Shown piece after piece: positions 1-8,228 of a stretch of DNA of 62,687 nt (positions are counted from its first letter, which is position 1; each line of letters begins with the position of its first letter). The DNA lies in assembly GCF_000420145.1 (NCBI RefSeq), contig NZ_ATUJ01000017.1, forward strand, positions 1-62,687, read 5' to 3'. This DNA is from Paracoccus zeaxanthinifaciens ATCC 21588 (GTDB lineage: Bacteria; Pseudomonadota; Alphaproteobacteria; Rhodobacterales; Rhodobacteraceae). Made by a program: the position numbers and the translations under genes. The notes beneath the pieces are model-generated. The model worked only from the letters and a program-made list of their open reading frames with translations. It did not search any database and had not been told where the DNA came from.

Positions 1-285
1 GAGCAGCCTGCCTCGGGCGGACTGGCTGCTCGCCGACCAGGCTATGATGCGGATTGGTTCCGCGACGCCCTGAAAGACAAGGGGATCAGGCCCTGCATCC
101 CGGGCCGGAAGTCCCGCGGCAAGCCCGTCAAATACGACAAGCGACGCTACAGACGACGCAACCGCATAGAGATCATGTTCGGTAGGTTGAAGGACTGGCG
201 GCGAGTAGCGACACGTTACGATAGATGCCCAAAGGTCTTCCTCTCCGCCGTCGCTCTCGCTGCCACCGTCATGTTCTGGCTGTGA
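1..285 (+). pseudogene. IS5-family transposase, C-terminal fragment with a frameshift
   Basis: From about base 40 to the stop at 283-285 the frame reads GYDADWF, then IRPCIPGRKSR, RNRIEIMFGRLKDWRR and finally ATVMFWL, the typical end of IS5/IS427 DDE transposases. Before base 40 the family-like sequence LPRADWLLADQ lies in the other frame (starting at base 2). The expected ADQGYDADW around the second catalytic Asp therefore needs one extra base, and CAGGCTAT looks like CAGGGCTAT with one G lost. Some IS427-group elements use programmed frameshifting, but no obvious slippery A run is present here, so a mutation or sequencing error is more likely. The N-terminus lies outside the window. Confidence 0.75.
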
Positions 286-304
286 CCATCAATGAGTCTG
301 GAGC
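1..304 (+). mobile_element. IS5-family insertion sequence, 3' part
   Basis: This is the right-hand part of an IS5-family (IS427-like) element that is cut by the window start. It contains the C-terminal part of the transposase and ends at the inverted-repeat sequence gagtctggagc, followed by CTAG at 305-308, which fits the CTAG-type target of this group. Bases 136-304 are identical to the reverse complement of 62519-62687, so a second copy closes the other end of the window in the opposite orientation. The outer terminus is outside the window. Confidence 0.85.
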
Positions 305-496
305 CTAGGGCGTTGGTGCCGCGCCCGATCACGATCAGACCCCGAGGGGTCTCGGCGCAGTTCTTGGGTCGGATGTCGGCATTGGCGGGCATCCAGACCA
401 GGATCGGCGGGCATGCAAGAAAGCGGTGTAAGTAGGAGAGACGACTTCGAACCGTTCGAAAAAATCCCGCTAACGAACAGTAAGTAGACAGAAAAA
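305..496. other. Flank of the IS, possible interrupted ORF fragment
   Basis: This stretch lies between the IS end and the icd terminator. On the minus strand an open frame starting at ATG 392 reads MPANADIRPKN and then TPRGLIVIGRG, and runs into the IS at 305. It looks more protein-like than random sequence but has no recognisable ribosome-binding site and I do not recognise the family. It may be the remnant of a gene broken by the IS. Nothing else is evident. Confidence 0.25.
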
Positions 497-523
497 GGGC
501 GGCGCGCATGTTGCGCGCCGCCC
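492..523 (-). terminator. Rho-independent terminator of icd
   Basis: A perfect GC-rich hairpin (arms 497-508 and 512-523, loop TGT) lies 11 bases past the icd stop codon. Reading along the minus strand, the stem is followed by TTTTT (complement of 492-496). This is the textbook arrangement for intrinsic termination of the leftward icd transcript. Confidence 0.9.
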
Positions 524-533
524 CCAGGGGTGA

Positions 534-2756
534 TCAGCCCATGATCGCGTTCAGCGTCGCCGAGGGGCGCATGACTGCCGCGACCTTGGCCGGATCGGCG
601 TGATAGTAGCCGCCCAGATCGGCGGGCTTGCCGCGATCGGCACGCAGCTCCGCGATGATCTGGTCCTGCTTCTCGCGCAGGTCGCGGGCGATGGGGGCGA
701 ACTCGGCTGCCAGGTCGGCATCCTCGGTCTGACCTGCCAGCGCCTCGGCCCAGTACAGCGCGAAGAAGTAGTGGCTGTCGCGGTTGTCCGGCTGACCCGC
801 CTTGCGGCCCGGCGAACGCTCGTGGTCCAGCACGCCCTGCGTTGCGGCCTCGACGGCGGCGGCAAGGGTGCGGGCCTTCTCGTTGCCCGAGGCTTCGGCC
901 AGGAACTTCAGGCTCTCGCCCAGGGCGCAGAACTCGCCCAGGCTGTCCCAACGCAGGTGGTTTTCCTCCTGCAGCTGCTGGACGTGCTTCGGGGCCGAGC
1001 CGCCCGCGCCGGTCTCGAACATGCCGCCGCCCTGCATCAGCTTGACGATGGACAGCATCTTGGCCGAGGTGCCAAGCTCCAGGATCGGGAACAGGTCGGT
1101 CAGATAGTCGCGCAGCACGTTGCCGCTGATCGCGATGATGTCGTCGCCGGCGCGGATGGTCTCGAAGGACAGGCGGGTCGCTTCGCGCGGCGCAAGCACG
1201 GTGAAGCGGTCCGCGACGCCGGCCTCGGCCAGGATCGGGTGGACATAGGCCAGCAGCTCGCGGTCGTGGGGACGGGTCTCGTCCAGCCAGAACACGGCCT
1301 TGCAGCCTTCCAGGCGCTGGCGGTCGATGGCCAGGCGGACCCAGTCCTCGATCGCGGCCTTGCGGGTCGAGCACATGCGCCAGATGTCGCCCTTCTGGAC
1401 GGCATGGCTGTGCAGCTGGTCGCCGTTGGCCGCGACCACGGTGACGGTGCCGTCGGCCGGGATTTCGAACGTGGTCGGGTGCGAGCCGTATTCCTCGGCC
1501 TTCTGCGCCATCAGGCCGATATTCTGCACCGTGCCCGCGGTCGCCGGATCCAGCGCGCCGGTCTCCTTGAAGTAGCGGACGCTCTCGTCATAGACGGGCG
1601 CATAGGAGGTGTCGGGGATGACGCAGTTGGTGTCGGCCTCGGCCCCGTCGGGACCCCATGCCTTGCCGCCCGCGCGCAGCAGCGCCGGAACCGAGGCGTC
1701 GATGATGACGTCCGAGGGCACGTGCAGGTTGGTGATCCCCTTGTCGGAATTGACCATATACAGCGGCGGGCGCTGGCCCATCAGCTCTTCGATCTCGGCG
1801 CGGATCTTGGCGCCTTCCGGCATCTCGTCGATGCGGGCCAGGACGGAACCCAGGCCGCCATTCGGATCGACGCCCGCCGCGGCCATCGCATCGCCGTGAC
1901 GTTCGAAGACCGGGGCCAGCCAGGTGCGGACCACGTGGCCGAAGATGATCGGGTCCGAGACCTTCATCATCGTGGCCTTGAGGTGGACCGAGAACAGCGT
2001 GCCTTCGGCCTGCGTGCGCTCGATCTCGGATTTCAGGAAGTCCTGCAGATGCGCGACCGACATGAAGCTGGCATCGACCACGGTGCCCTCGGGCAGGTTG
2101 ATGCCTTCCTTCAGGACGGTGGTGTTGCCGCCCGCATCGGTCAGCCGGATGCTGACGGGACCGGCCTGCGCCGCGCTCAGCGTGACGGATGCCTCGTTGC
2201 GGCGGAAATCGCCCTCGGGCATCGAGGACACGCGCGTCTTGCTGTCGGGCGACCAGGCGCCCATCGAGTGCGGATGCGCCTTGGCATAGTTCTTGACCGC
2301 GCGCGCGGCACGGCGATCCGAGTTCCCTTCGCGCAGGACGGGGTTCACCGCCGAACCCTTCAGCGCGTCGTAACGGGCGCGGATCTCGCGTTCCTCGTCG
2401 GTGGCGGGCTCGTAGGGGTAATCCGGCAGGTCGAAGCCCTGCGCCTGCAGTTCCTTGATCGCGCCGACCAGCTGCGGCACCGAGGCCGAGATGTTGGGCA
2501 GCTTGATCACGTTCGCCTCGGGCGTCTTGACCAGCGAACCCAGGCCCGCAAGATCGTCGTCCTGCGCCTGCTCGGGCGTCAGCCGTTCGGGGAAGGCCGC
2601 GATGATGCGCCCCGCCAGAGAGATGTCACGCGTGGCGACCTCGATCCCCCCGGCCGAAGCGAAGCGGCGAATGATCGGCAGCAGCGAGGCCGAGGCCAGC
2701 TCGGGCGCCTCATCCACCTTGGTGTAAATGATCTGGGGGGTAGGGGTATCGGCCAT
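534..2756 (-). CDS. icd: NADP-dependent isocitrate dehydrogenase, monomeric type
   Basis: The 740-residue product is full length for the monomeric IDH family (about 740 residues), which oxidatively decarboxylates isocitrate to 2-oxoglutarate with NADP in the cytosolic TCA cycle. It is unrelated in architecture to the dimeric 45-kDa enzymes. Family-typical segments are visible throughout, for example TPEANVIKLPNISAS near residue 80, SVHLKATMMKVSDPIIFGH near 255 and MFETGAGGSAPKHVQQ near 590. The ATG at 2754-2756 is chosen because AAAGAGGA sits a few bases upstream; the open frame extends 33 codons further but without family similarity. The gene is monocistronic with its own terminator. Confidence 0.97.
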   Translation of the reverse strand: MADTPTPQIIYTKVDEAPELASASLLPIIRRFASAGGIEVATRDISLAGRIIAAFPERLTPEQAQDDDLAGLGSLVKTPEANVIKLPNISASVPQLVGAIKELQAQGFDLPDYPYEPATDEEREIRARYDALKGSAVNPVLREGNSDRRAARAVKNYAKAHPHSMGAWSPDSKTRVSSMPEGDFRRNEASVTLSAAQAGPVSIRLTDAGGNTTVLKEGINLPEGTVVDASFMSVAHLQDFLKSEIERTQAEGTLFSVHLKATMMKVSDPIIFGHVVRTWLAPVFERHGDAMAAAGVDPNGGLGSVLARIDEMPEGAKIRAEIEELMGQRPPLYMVNSDKGITNLHVPSDVIIDASVPALLRAGGKAWGPDGAEADTNCVIPDTSYAPVYDESVRYFKETGALDPATAGTVQNIGLMAQKAEEYGSHPTTFEIPADGTVTVVAANGDQLHSHAVQKGDIWRMCSTRKAAIEDWVRLAIDRQRLEGCKAVFWLDETRPHDRELLAYVHPILAEAGVADRFTVLAPREATRLSFETIRAGDDIIAISGNVLRDYLTDLFPILELGTSAKMLSIVKLMQGGGMFETGAGGSAPKHVQQLQEENHLRWDSLGEFCALGESLKFLAEASGNEKARTLAAAVEAATQGVLDHERSPGRKAGQPDNRDSHYFFALYWAEALAGQTEDADLAAEFAPIARDLREKQDQIIAELRADRGKPADLGGYYHADPAKVAAVMRPSATLNAIMG

Positions 2757-2943
2757 CGTCCGTGGTCCTCTTTCGTTTCGGTCGTCCCGCAGGTCGCGCG
2801 GGATGAGTTGCGTGCCGATCCTCCTCGGTCGGATCGCACGGCGCAGACGATGCATCGCCGGGAACGCCCTGTCCAGATCATGAACGAAATCCTTTTGCGC
2901 ATTAAGGCGGGCGCCGGGCCGTGGGAGCCGCCGTATTCGCGTG

Positions 2944-4052
2944 TCAGGGTTGCCGCGCGGCGGCCATGCGACCCGGGCGCTGGCCGAAGGTTTCGGCGTC
3001 CATCCCCTCCCTTGTCGCGCGGCGGAGGAACTCGGCTTTTGTTCCGGGGGCCAACCCGTTTGCGGACAGGTCGCGGTCCAAGTTCATGGGGAAGGAGTAT
3101 CCCTCGGCCGTTGCGTCGATGGCCGCGTCCAGCAATCTCTGCGCCTTGGCGGTATGGGAAGGACAAGCCTGCACATGCGGTCGCGATGCATCGCCTCCAT
3201 GGCGCGCCCGAAGGCGGACGAGACCTGCAGCAGGTTCACGCAGCGCATGATGTCGGTAATGCTTTTCGCGCCGCCCGAATGGAACCGTGCGGGATTGAAG
3301 AACAGCGTGTCGCCCTTGTGCGGGCGTAGCTGAAGAGAGTGTCCCTCGAACAGGGCGCGGAGATCCGCACGGCCCCACGCGGCATAGCCCGGGCGATAGG
3401 CCTGCGAGAAGGACAACAGCTTCGTCGGTCCGCTTTCGACGCGTATGCCCAATGCGCGATTGGGCCGTGAAGCGTCAGGACGGGCGAGACGTCGTGCACA
3501 TGCCCGGGAAAGCTTGCGCAGACATCCGCGATCTTTAAGCCAAGGTGGTTATCGCGATGCGCCTGCTGCGCCGCGCCACCTGGATGCACCTGGTAGACCT
3601 GCGCGGTCTTAGTAGTTCGGCCCCAGCCATGCCTCGCAAAGGGCTGCGATCATCGGGTTCGCATAATATTGCATGAAGATCTCGGGGGCGGCCTCCCACA
3701 ACGCCTCGGCCTAGTTCCAGATCCGGTCGTTCGCCCCTGCGGTCGCGAAGTGATCCGCCCTTCCGCCGCTTTCCCGACGTTCCTGATCGATGATCCGGTC
3801 ATAGGCCGCGCGCGCCCGATCAAGGATGGCGGTATCTTCACAGGTCCGGTGCAGCGCGACGATGCCAAGGCCGATAGTCAGCACAGCCGCCCGCTTCGCC
3901 ATCAACACGCGCCGTGCGGCAGGATCCGACAGCTTGGGCCTCAGGTCTGCCATGTCGTGGGTTGTCGTCTGCGCGATCAGCGCCTCGAATTCGCGCAGGT
4001 CGCAGGTCTGGGGATCGTAGAAGCCGCTTGCGGCCCGGGTCTTGTCCTTCAT
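2944..4052 (-). pseudogene. Decayed PhyH-family (phytanoyl-CoA dioxygenase-like) gene
   Basis: Successive fragments of one protein lie in order on the minus strand in different frames. ASGFYDPQTCDLREF starts at ATG 4052, preceded by GAGGA. NDRIWN then meets an in-frame TAG at 3711, and WEAAPEIFMQYYANPM runs on to a second stop after WLGPNY. A shifted frame gives QVHPGGAAQQAHRDNHLG (HxD metal motif of Fe(II)/2-oxoglutarate oxygenases). Another frame gives ESGPTKLLSFSQAYRPGY and GDTLFFNPARFHSGG, and a last frame ends with GYSFPMNLDRD. At least two stops and three frameshifts make it non-functional. The family oxidises small substrates with iron and 2-oxoglutarate; the substrate here is unknown. 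Confidence 0.85.
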
Positions 4053-4149
4053 GGTATCCTCACTTTCGATGGCCCGATCCTGGCCCCGACCGTGGTTGCG
4101 CGATGCGTCGTGACGCATCAGAAATTGCATTAGACGACTCATAGCTTTC

Positions 4150-4950
4150 CCGTCATGTAGGCTGCGCGGCTGGCGGTTCTCGGGACAGCGACTGTGGATC
4201 GCGTGCTGAATGGGCGAGCGAATATCACGCCGCAGACCGGCTTGTGCGACACCCCAGTCATAGACGAGCTGACCTTACAAGAGGCGTAGCTCTTCGCTTC
4301 CCGAAGGCGGCTGTTCTTCCACTTCGTGATCGAGGCGCCGCGCTGCTTCAGCCGCAGGATCCGCTAGGCCGCCGCCGCGGGCTGCCGCAGATCGGACCCG
4401 CCGCGTGCCGCCCGCGCTTTCGGGTGCACTAGATCATCGAAGGGCCCACTCCGATCCCCGCGTTGGACCGCATCCTGCGGCGCGCCAGTCACGGGATCTG
4501 CCTGAAGCCCCGCGACGCGCTGCGTTCTTGCGACTCGCAGCCATGGCTGGTTTTCGGGCTAGGATGAGCGCGAGGCCGCCTCTGCCGCGTCGCTGGCCCG
4601 GCTGCAGCCCGATCTGCGCGTGATCGGGATGCAGGGCAGGGGGGTGTCCATCATCCGTCGGCGCGGACGGGCGGGTTGGGAGCGGAGCTGCGCGATCTGC
4701 GGGCGCTCTATTCGATGAACAGGGGGGGCGCAGGCGGATCGCGGGTTCCAACCGCCGGTCTCCGAGATGCACGATCTCGACCGCGAGAGCCGCGATTCTA
4801 TCGCGTGGGCGGTTCGACTTTATCCTGCACCACGATCTGCAGGCGAGCATGCGCAACGTCTCCGCGGACTTCCTTGGGCATTACGGCTTCCAACGGACCG
4901 CCCGTTGCGTCCATCCCGACCCGTGCAGCCCGTCACGCCCGAAAACAACG
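4150..4950 (+). pseudogene. Decayed LacI-family transcriptional regulator
   Basis: Near 4180-4235 one frame reads TATVDRVLNGRANITPQT, which is the LacI-family DNA-recognition helix and hinge region. Further fragments follow in various frames with several stops, for example LARLQPDLRVIGMQG near 4595, a ligand-domain-like FDFILHHDLQASMRN near 4818, and VTPEN at about 4930, which resembles the family's usual C-terminal end. The order and total length (about 800 bases, somewhat short of the usual 1 kb) fit one ruined gene, and it is divergent from the ruined PhyH gene, which suggests it once controlled it. The identification of the middle part is weak. Confidence 0.55.
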
Positions 4951-4955
4951 CACGG

Positions 4956-5189
4956 TCAGTGCAGGCTCAGCAGCACCTCGATGTCGCGTTCGGTCAGGCG
5001 CTCCATCAGCTTGCGTTCATCGCCGTTCAGCGTGGTGCCGTCGGTGACCCGCTGGCGGATCAGCCGGGCCACCTGGCTGGTCGGCTGGTAATACAGCTCG
5101 GGGTATTCGCGGCTGAGCGTCCCGACGAGGCGCTGAAGCAGCACCTTCTGCCGTTCGGCGTCGGTCTCGGATTTCTTGTCCTGCAGCAT
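4956..5189 (-). CDS. Small conserved-looking protein of unknown function, 77 residues
   Basis: The product is a charged, helix-rich small protein (for example VLLQRLVGTLSREYPELYY and DERKLMERLTERDIEVLLSL) without signal peptide, membrane segment or cysteines. I do not recognise a family. The start at 5187-5189 is the only ATG giving a compact reading frame, and GAGCGGGG lies upstream as a weak ribosome-binding site. It is divergent from the Crp/Fnr regulator, so it might share that control region. The downstream side abuts the decayed LacI gene. Codon use is typical of neighbours, supporting that it is real. Confidence 0.6.
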   Translation of the reverse strand: MLQDKKSETDAERQKVLLQRLVGTLSREYPELYYQPTSQVARLIRQRVTDGTTLNGDERKLMERLTERDIEVLLSLH

Positions 5190-5337
5190 GATGTGCCCCG
5201 CTCGTTCAGTGTCATCGCAACAGGTGGGAAGCATCGGGCGATTTTCCAAGCGACCGATCGTCGCTGGCGGGCGGCGTGACAGGGCGCACAAGCTGGGCCA
5301 TAACCTGTCGCGGGATCACGGGGCAGCGGGGGCTGGG

Positions 5338-6012
5338 ATGACGCGAACGCCACATGCGGACTGGACCGACAGCTTTCAGGGTACCCGCGCCCTGCCGCGT
5401 GAGGTGCGCGACCGCCTGCTGAAGGCCGCGCACACGCGTCGGTTCCGCAAGGGCACCGAGGTGTTTGGCCCCCACAACATCCCCGACAGCCTGTTCTTCC
5501 TGCTGCAGGGCAGCATCCGCGTCGTGCAGACGGCGGGGAACGGGCGGGACATCGTTCTCTATCGCGTGGATGCGGGCGAAAGCTGCGTGCTGACGACCGC
5601 CTGCATGCTGGCCGAAGAGGCCTATAACGCCGAAGGCATCGCCGAGACCGACCTGACGGTCATCACCCTGCCCAGGGCCGATTTCGACAGGCTGACCGCC
5701 GAGGAGCCCTGCTTTCGCGATTTCGTCTTCGCGGCCTATTCGCGGCGGCTGATCGACCTGCTGCGGGTCGTGAACGACGTGGCCTTCGCGCGCATGGACA
5801 TGCGCCTGGCCGAGCGTCTGCTGCTGCTGGCGGGCAGGGATGACAGCCTTGCCGCGACCCATTCTCAGCTTGCGTCCGAGCTTGGCACCGCCCGAGAGGT
5901 GATCTCCCGCCTGCTGCACGATTTCCAGAAGCGCGGCTTTGTCGCGCAGTCGCGGGGACGGATCGACATCGCCGACCGCGCGGCGTTGCGCGCGATGGCG
6001 CAGGCCGGGTGA
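5338..6012 (+). CDS. Crp/Fnr-family transcriptional regulator
   Basis: The 224-residue protein has an N-terminal cyclic-nucleotide-type beta-barrel (residues 35-115, GSIRVVQTAGNGRDIVLYRVDAG region), a dimerisation helix near 130-150 and a C-terminal winged helix with recognition segment LGTAREVISRLL near 185-200. It lacks the N-terminal four-cysteine iron-sulfur cluster of Fnr but has Cys83 and Cys89 in the barrel and Cys125, which could be redox or persulfide sensors (inference). It precedes two YeeE/YedE genes and a persulfide dioxygenase, so control of sulfane-sulfur metabolism is likely. The start is ATG 5338; no strong ribosome-binding site is visible, only GGGGGCTGGG. An upstream extension without similarity is ignored. 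Confidence 0.88.
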   Translation: MTRTPHADWTDSFQGTRALPREVRDRLLKAAHTRRFRKGTEVFGPHNIPDSLFFLLQGSIRVVQTAGNGRDIVLYRVDAGESCVLTTACMLAEEAYNAEGIAETDLTVITLPRADFDRLTAEEPCFRDFVFAAYSRRLIDLLRVVNDVAFARMDMRLAERLLLLAGRDDSLAATHSQLASELGTAREVISRLLHDFQKRGFVAQSRGRIDIADRAALRAMAQAG

Positions 6013-6022
6013 TCGGCCAAGC

Positions 6023-6035
6023 GTGACAATGTCAC
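6023..6035. promoter_or_regulatory. Candidate operator of the Crp/Fnr regulator
   Basis: GTGACAATGTCAC is a perfect palindrome around one central base. It lies just after the regulator stop and 81 bases before the first YeeE/YedE start, where an operator for this operon would be expected. It resembles Crp-type half sites (TGACA) rather than the Fnr TTGAT motif. Binding is inferred from position and symmetry only. Confidence 0.5.
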
Positions 6036-6116
6036 CGACGCGCCGCACCGCGGGCCTTATCCACGGATCATGAGCCACCGGCGGATGCCCCGCCCGGCCA
6101 AGTCACGAGGATCGCG

Positions 6117-6548
6117 ATGGATACCGTCTTCACCCCCTGGTCGTCCCTTCAGGGAGGGCTGCTGATCGGATTGGCCGCCGTCATGCTGATGGCGGGTCTT
6201 GGCCGCGTTCTGGGGGCCACGGGCATCCTGTCGGGTCTGGTCTTCGCGGCCTCGCGCGGGGAAGCCGGTTGGCGGCTGGGGCTGGTGATCGGCATGATCG
6301 CCGCGCCGGCGATCCTCTGGGCGCTTACCGGACGACTGCCGCGGATCGAGGTTCCGGCCGGTCCCGGCATGCTCGTCGCGGGCGGGATCCTCGTGGGGTT
6401 CGGCGCCAGCCTCGGGTCCGGCTGCACCTCTGGGCACGGGGTCTGCGGGTTGGCGCGGCTGTCGCGCCGCTCGATGATCGCGGTGCCGGTCTTCATGGCG
6501 ACGGCGGCGGCGACCGTCTTCGTCATCCGCCACGTGATCGGGGGATAG
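6117..6548 (+). CDS. YeeE/YedE family half-transporter (first of a pair)
   Basis: This 143-residue membrane protein has about four hydrophobic segments and the family hallmark GFGASLGSGCTSGHGVCG near residue 95-112, with conserved cysteines. YeeE/YedE (PmpA-like, DUF395) proteins carry sulfur compounds such as thiosulfate, or persulfide sulfur, through the inner membrane using conserved cysteines. Here the family is split into two short genes in tandem, a common arrangement in proteobacteria. The start ATG 6117 follows CACGAGGATCGCG. The partner begins five bases after the stop, so co-translation is expected. Confidence 0.88.
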   Translation: MDTVFTPWSSLQGGLLIGLAAVMLMAGLGRVLGATGILSGLVFAASRGEAGWRLGLVIGMIAAPAILWALTGRLPRIEVPAGPGMLVAGGILVGFGASLGSGCTSGHGVCGLARLSRRSMIAVPVFMATAAATVFVIRHVIGG

Positions 6549-6553
6549 GGGTC

Positions 6554-6988
6554 ATGCGCTTCGTTTTTTCCGTCGCGACGGGGGTGGTCTTCGGGATCGG
6601 CATCGCCCTGTCGGGGATGATGGACCCGGCCAAGGTGCTGAACTTCTTCGACATCGCGGGGGCGTGGGATCCGTCGCTGGCCTTCGTGATGGGGGGTGCG
6701 CTGGCCGTCGCCCTGCCGGGATACCGGCTGGCCCTGCGGATGGGCGGACCGATGCTGGCAAACCGCTTCGATCTGCCGACAGCGACCCGCCCGGATGCGC
6801 GCCTGATCGGGGGCTCTGCCATCTTCGGCATCGGCTGGGGCATCGCGGGCTTCTGCCCCGGCGCTGCGATCCCCGCGCTCGGGACCATGCGATGGGAGGT
6901 TGCCTTGTTCCTGTCGGCTGTCATCATCGGCTTCATGCTGCGCCGCATGGCGTTCCCGGCCCCCCGCCCGAAGGAGATCCCCAGATGA
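6554..6988 (+). CDS. YeeE/YedE family half-transporter (second of a pair)
   Basis: The 144-residue product is the second half of the YeeE/YedE pair. It shows the N-terminal GIGIALSGMMDPAKVLNFFD segment and the second signature GIGWGIAGFCPGAAIPAL near residues 95-115 with a conserved cysteine. Together with the preceding gene it probably forms one sulfur-compound channel in the inner membrane. Its stop overlaps the start of the persulfide dioxygenase gene by the ATGA arrangement, which indicates translational coupling and a shared role in sulfane-sulfur handling. Confidence 0.88.
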   Translation: MRFVFSVATGVVFGIGIALSGMMDPAKVLNFFDIAGAWDPSLAFVMGGALAVALPGYRLALRMGGPMLANRFDLPTATRPDARLIGGSAIFGIGWGIAGFCPGAAIPALGTMRWEVALFLSAVIIGFMLRRMAFPAPRPKEIPR

Positions 6989-7869
6989 CCGCATTTCCGC
7001 TTCGCATGGACATCCACCCCGAGGTTCACGGCTTCTTCGACAAGGATACGAACACGATCAGCTACCTGGTGCGGGACCCGTCATCCGACGCCTGCGCGAT
7101 CATCGACAGCGTGATGGACATCGACTACTCTGCCGGGCGGATCACCCATGACCACGCGGACGAGCTGATCCGCCAGGTGCGCGACCGCGGGCTGCGGCTG
7201 GAATGGATCATCGAGACGCATGTCCATGCCGACCACCTGTCCGCCGCGCCCTATATCCAGGAACGGCTGGGCGGCAGGATCGGGATCGGCGCGCAGATCA
7301 TGGTCGTCCAGGACACCTTCGGCAAGATCTTCAACGAGGGGACCGAATTCCAGCGCGACGGCAGCCAGTTCGACCGCCTGTTCGAGGATGGCGACCGCTA
7401 CATGGTGGGCAACATGCCGGTCTTTGCGATCCACACCCCCGGCCACACCCCCGCCTGCATGGTCCATGTCATGGGCGACGCGGCCTTTGTCGGGGACACG
7501 CTGTTCATGCCGGATGGCGGTTCGGCCCGTGCCGATTTTCCCGGCGGCGATGCGGGGGTGCTGTTCGATTCCATCCAGCGCGTCCTGACGCTGCCGGACG
7601 AGATGCGCCTGTTCATGTGCCACGATTACGGCCCGAACGGCCGCGACATCCAGTGGCAGACCTCCGTGGCCGAGGAAAAGGCCCACAACATCCATGTCGG
7701 CAATGGCCGCACCCGCGAGGAATTCGTCCGCTTCCGGACCGAGCGTGACGCGACGCTGGCGATGCCGCGGCTGATCATCCCCTCGCTTCAGGTGAACATG
7801 CGCGGGGGCGAGGTCCCGACCGACAAGGATGGCCGTCCCATGCTGAAGGTGCCGGTCAACGGGCTGTAG
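6985..7869 (+). CDS. Metallo-beta-lactamase-fold hydrolase, ETHE1/Blh-like persulfide dioxygenase
   Basis: The 294-residue protein carries the MBL metal motif THVHADHLSA (His79, His81, Asp83, His84), a further metal His in HTPGHTPACM and the Asp-bearing GDTLFMPDGGSARADFPGG. The GSARADFPGG stretch is characteristic of the ETHE1/Blh persulfide dioxygenase branch, which oxidises glutathione persulfide to sulfite with mononuclear iron. The MCHDY segment near residue 205 supplies another ligand. It is the last gene of the regulator-YeeE-YeeE operon and is translationally coupled to the transporter. Function in sulfide or sulfane-sulfur detoxification is well supported by family and context. Confidence 0.88.
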   Translation: MTAFPLRMDIHPEVHGFFDKDTNTISYLVRDPSSDACAIIDSVMDIDYSAGRITHDHADELIRQVRDRGLRLEWIIETHVHADHLSAAPYIQERLGGRIGIGAQIMVVQDTFGKIFNEGTEFQRDGSQFDRLFEDGDRYMVGNMPVFAIHTPGHTPACMVHVMGDAAFVGDTLFMPDGGSARADFPGGDAGVLFDSIQRVLTLPDEMRLFMCHDYGPNGRDIQWQTSVAEEKAHNIHVGNGRTREEFVRFRTERDATLAMPRLIIPSLQVNMRGGEVPTDKDGRPMLKVPVNGL

Positions 7870-7922
7870 GTCGCGGCATGACAGATTGACTTGGCCCCCG
7901 GCAGCGGTCATGCATCGCTGCG

Positions 7923-8103
7923 ATGGTTCCCGCGCGGCCAAGGTTCCGGGCGGGTGAAAAGGGAACGCGGTGAGGTGTAACCAGAAGGTGCCGATTCCGC
8001 GACTGCCCCCGCAACTGTAAGCGGTAGCCGACCCCATATGCCACTGGCGCCCGCGCCGGGAAGGCGGGCGAGGCCGCGATCCGCAAGTCAGGAGACCTGC
8101 CAT
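7923..8103 (+). promoter_or_regulatory. Cobalamin riboswitch (AdoCbl-type)
   Basis: The conserved B12-box elements occur in order: AAGGGAACGCGGTG near 7957, ATTCCGCGACTGCCCCCGCA near 7995, CAACTGTAAGCGG near 8012, GCCACTGG near 8040, CGGGAAGGCGGGCGA near 8057 and GATCCGCAAGTCAGGAGACC near 8079-8098. This is a full-length class I cobalamin riboswitch. It lies directly upstream of the FecCD-type importer genes, so adenosylcobalamin would repress their expression. The exact 5' limit is approximate. Confidence 0.95.
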
Positions 8104-8228
8104 CGCGACTGCGACCATGCCGGGCGGGGTGCCCCGGAGGGATCACGCTGGCGATGCGCCCGGTCGCGCCGGAGCGTCGTCCCGCGCCTTCCTTTGCCCC
8201 GTCCTTCACACCGATGAAGGACGACAAG

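Noticed and set aside
600..3329. 909-codon plus-strand open frame opposite icd
   Set aside because: It is antisense to a complete icd, rich in Arg/Gly/Ala as expected from high-GC shadow frames, and has no family similarity or ribosome-binding site.
5190..5337. Fnr box (TTGAT-N4-ATCAA) near the Crp/Fnr gene
   Set aside because: No such sequence is present; the only good palindrome is the one at 6023-6035.
8154..8228. Longer N-terminus for the cobalamin-binding protein
   Set aside because: It would put 25 residues before a perfect signal peptide; AAGGA is placed for the ATG at 8229.
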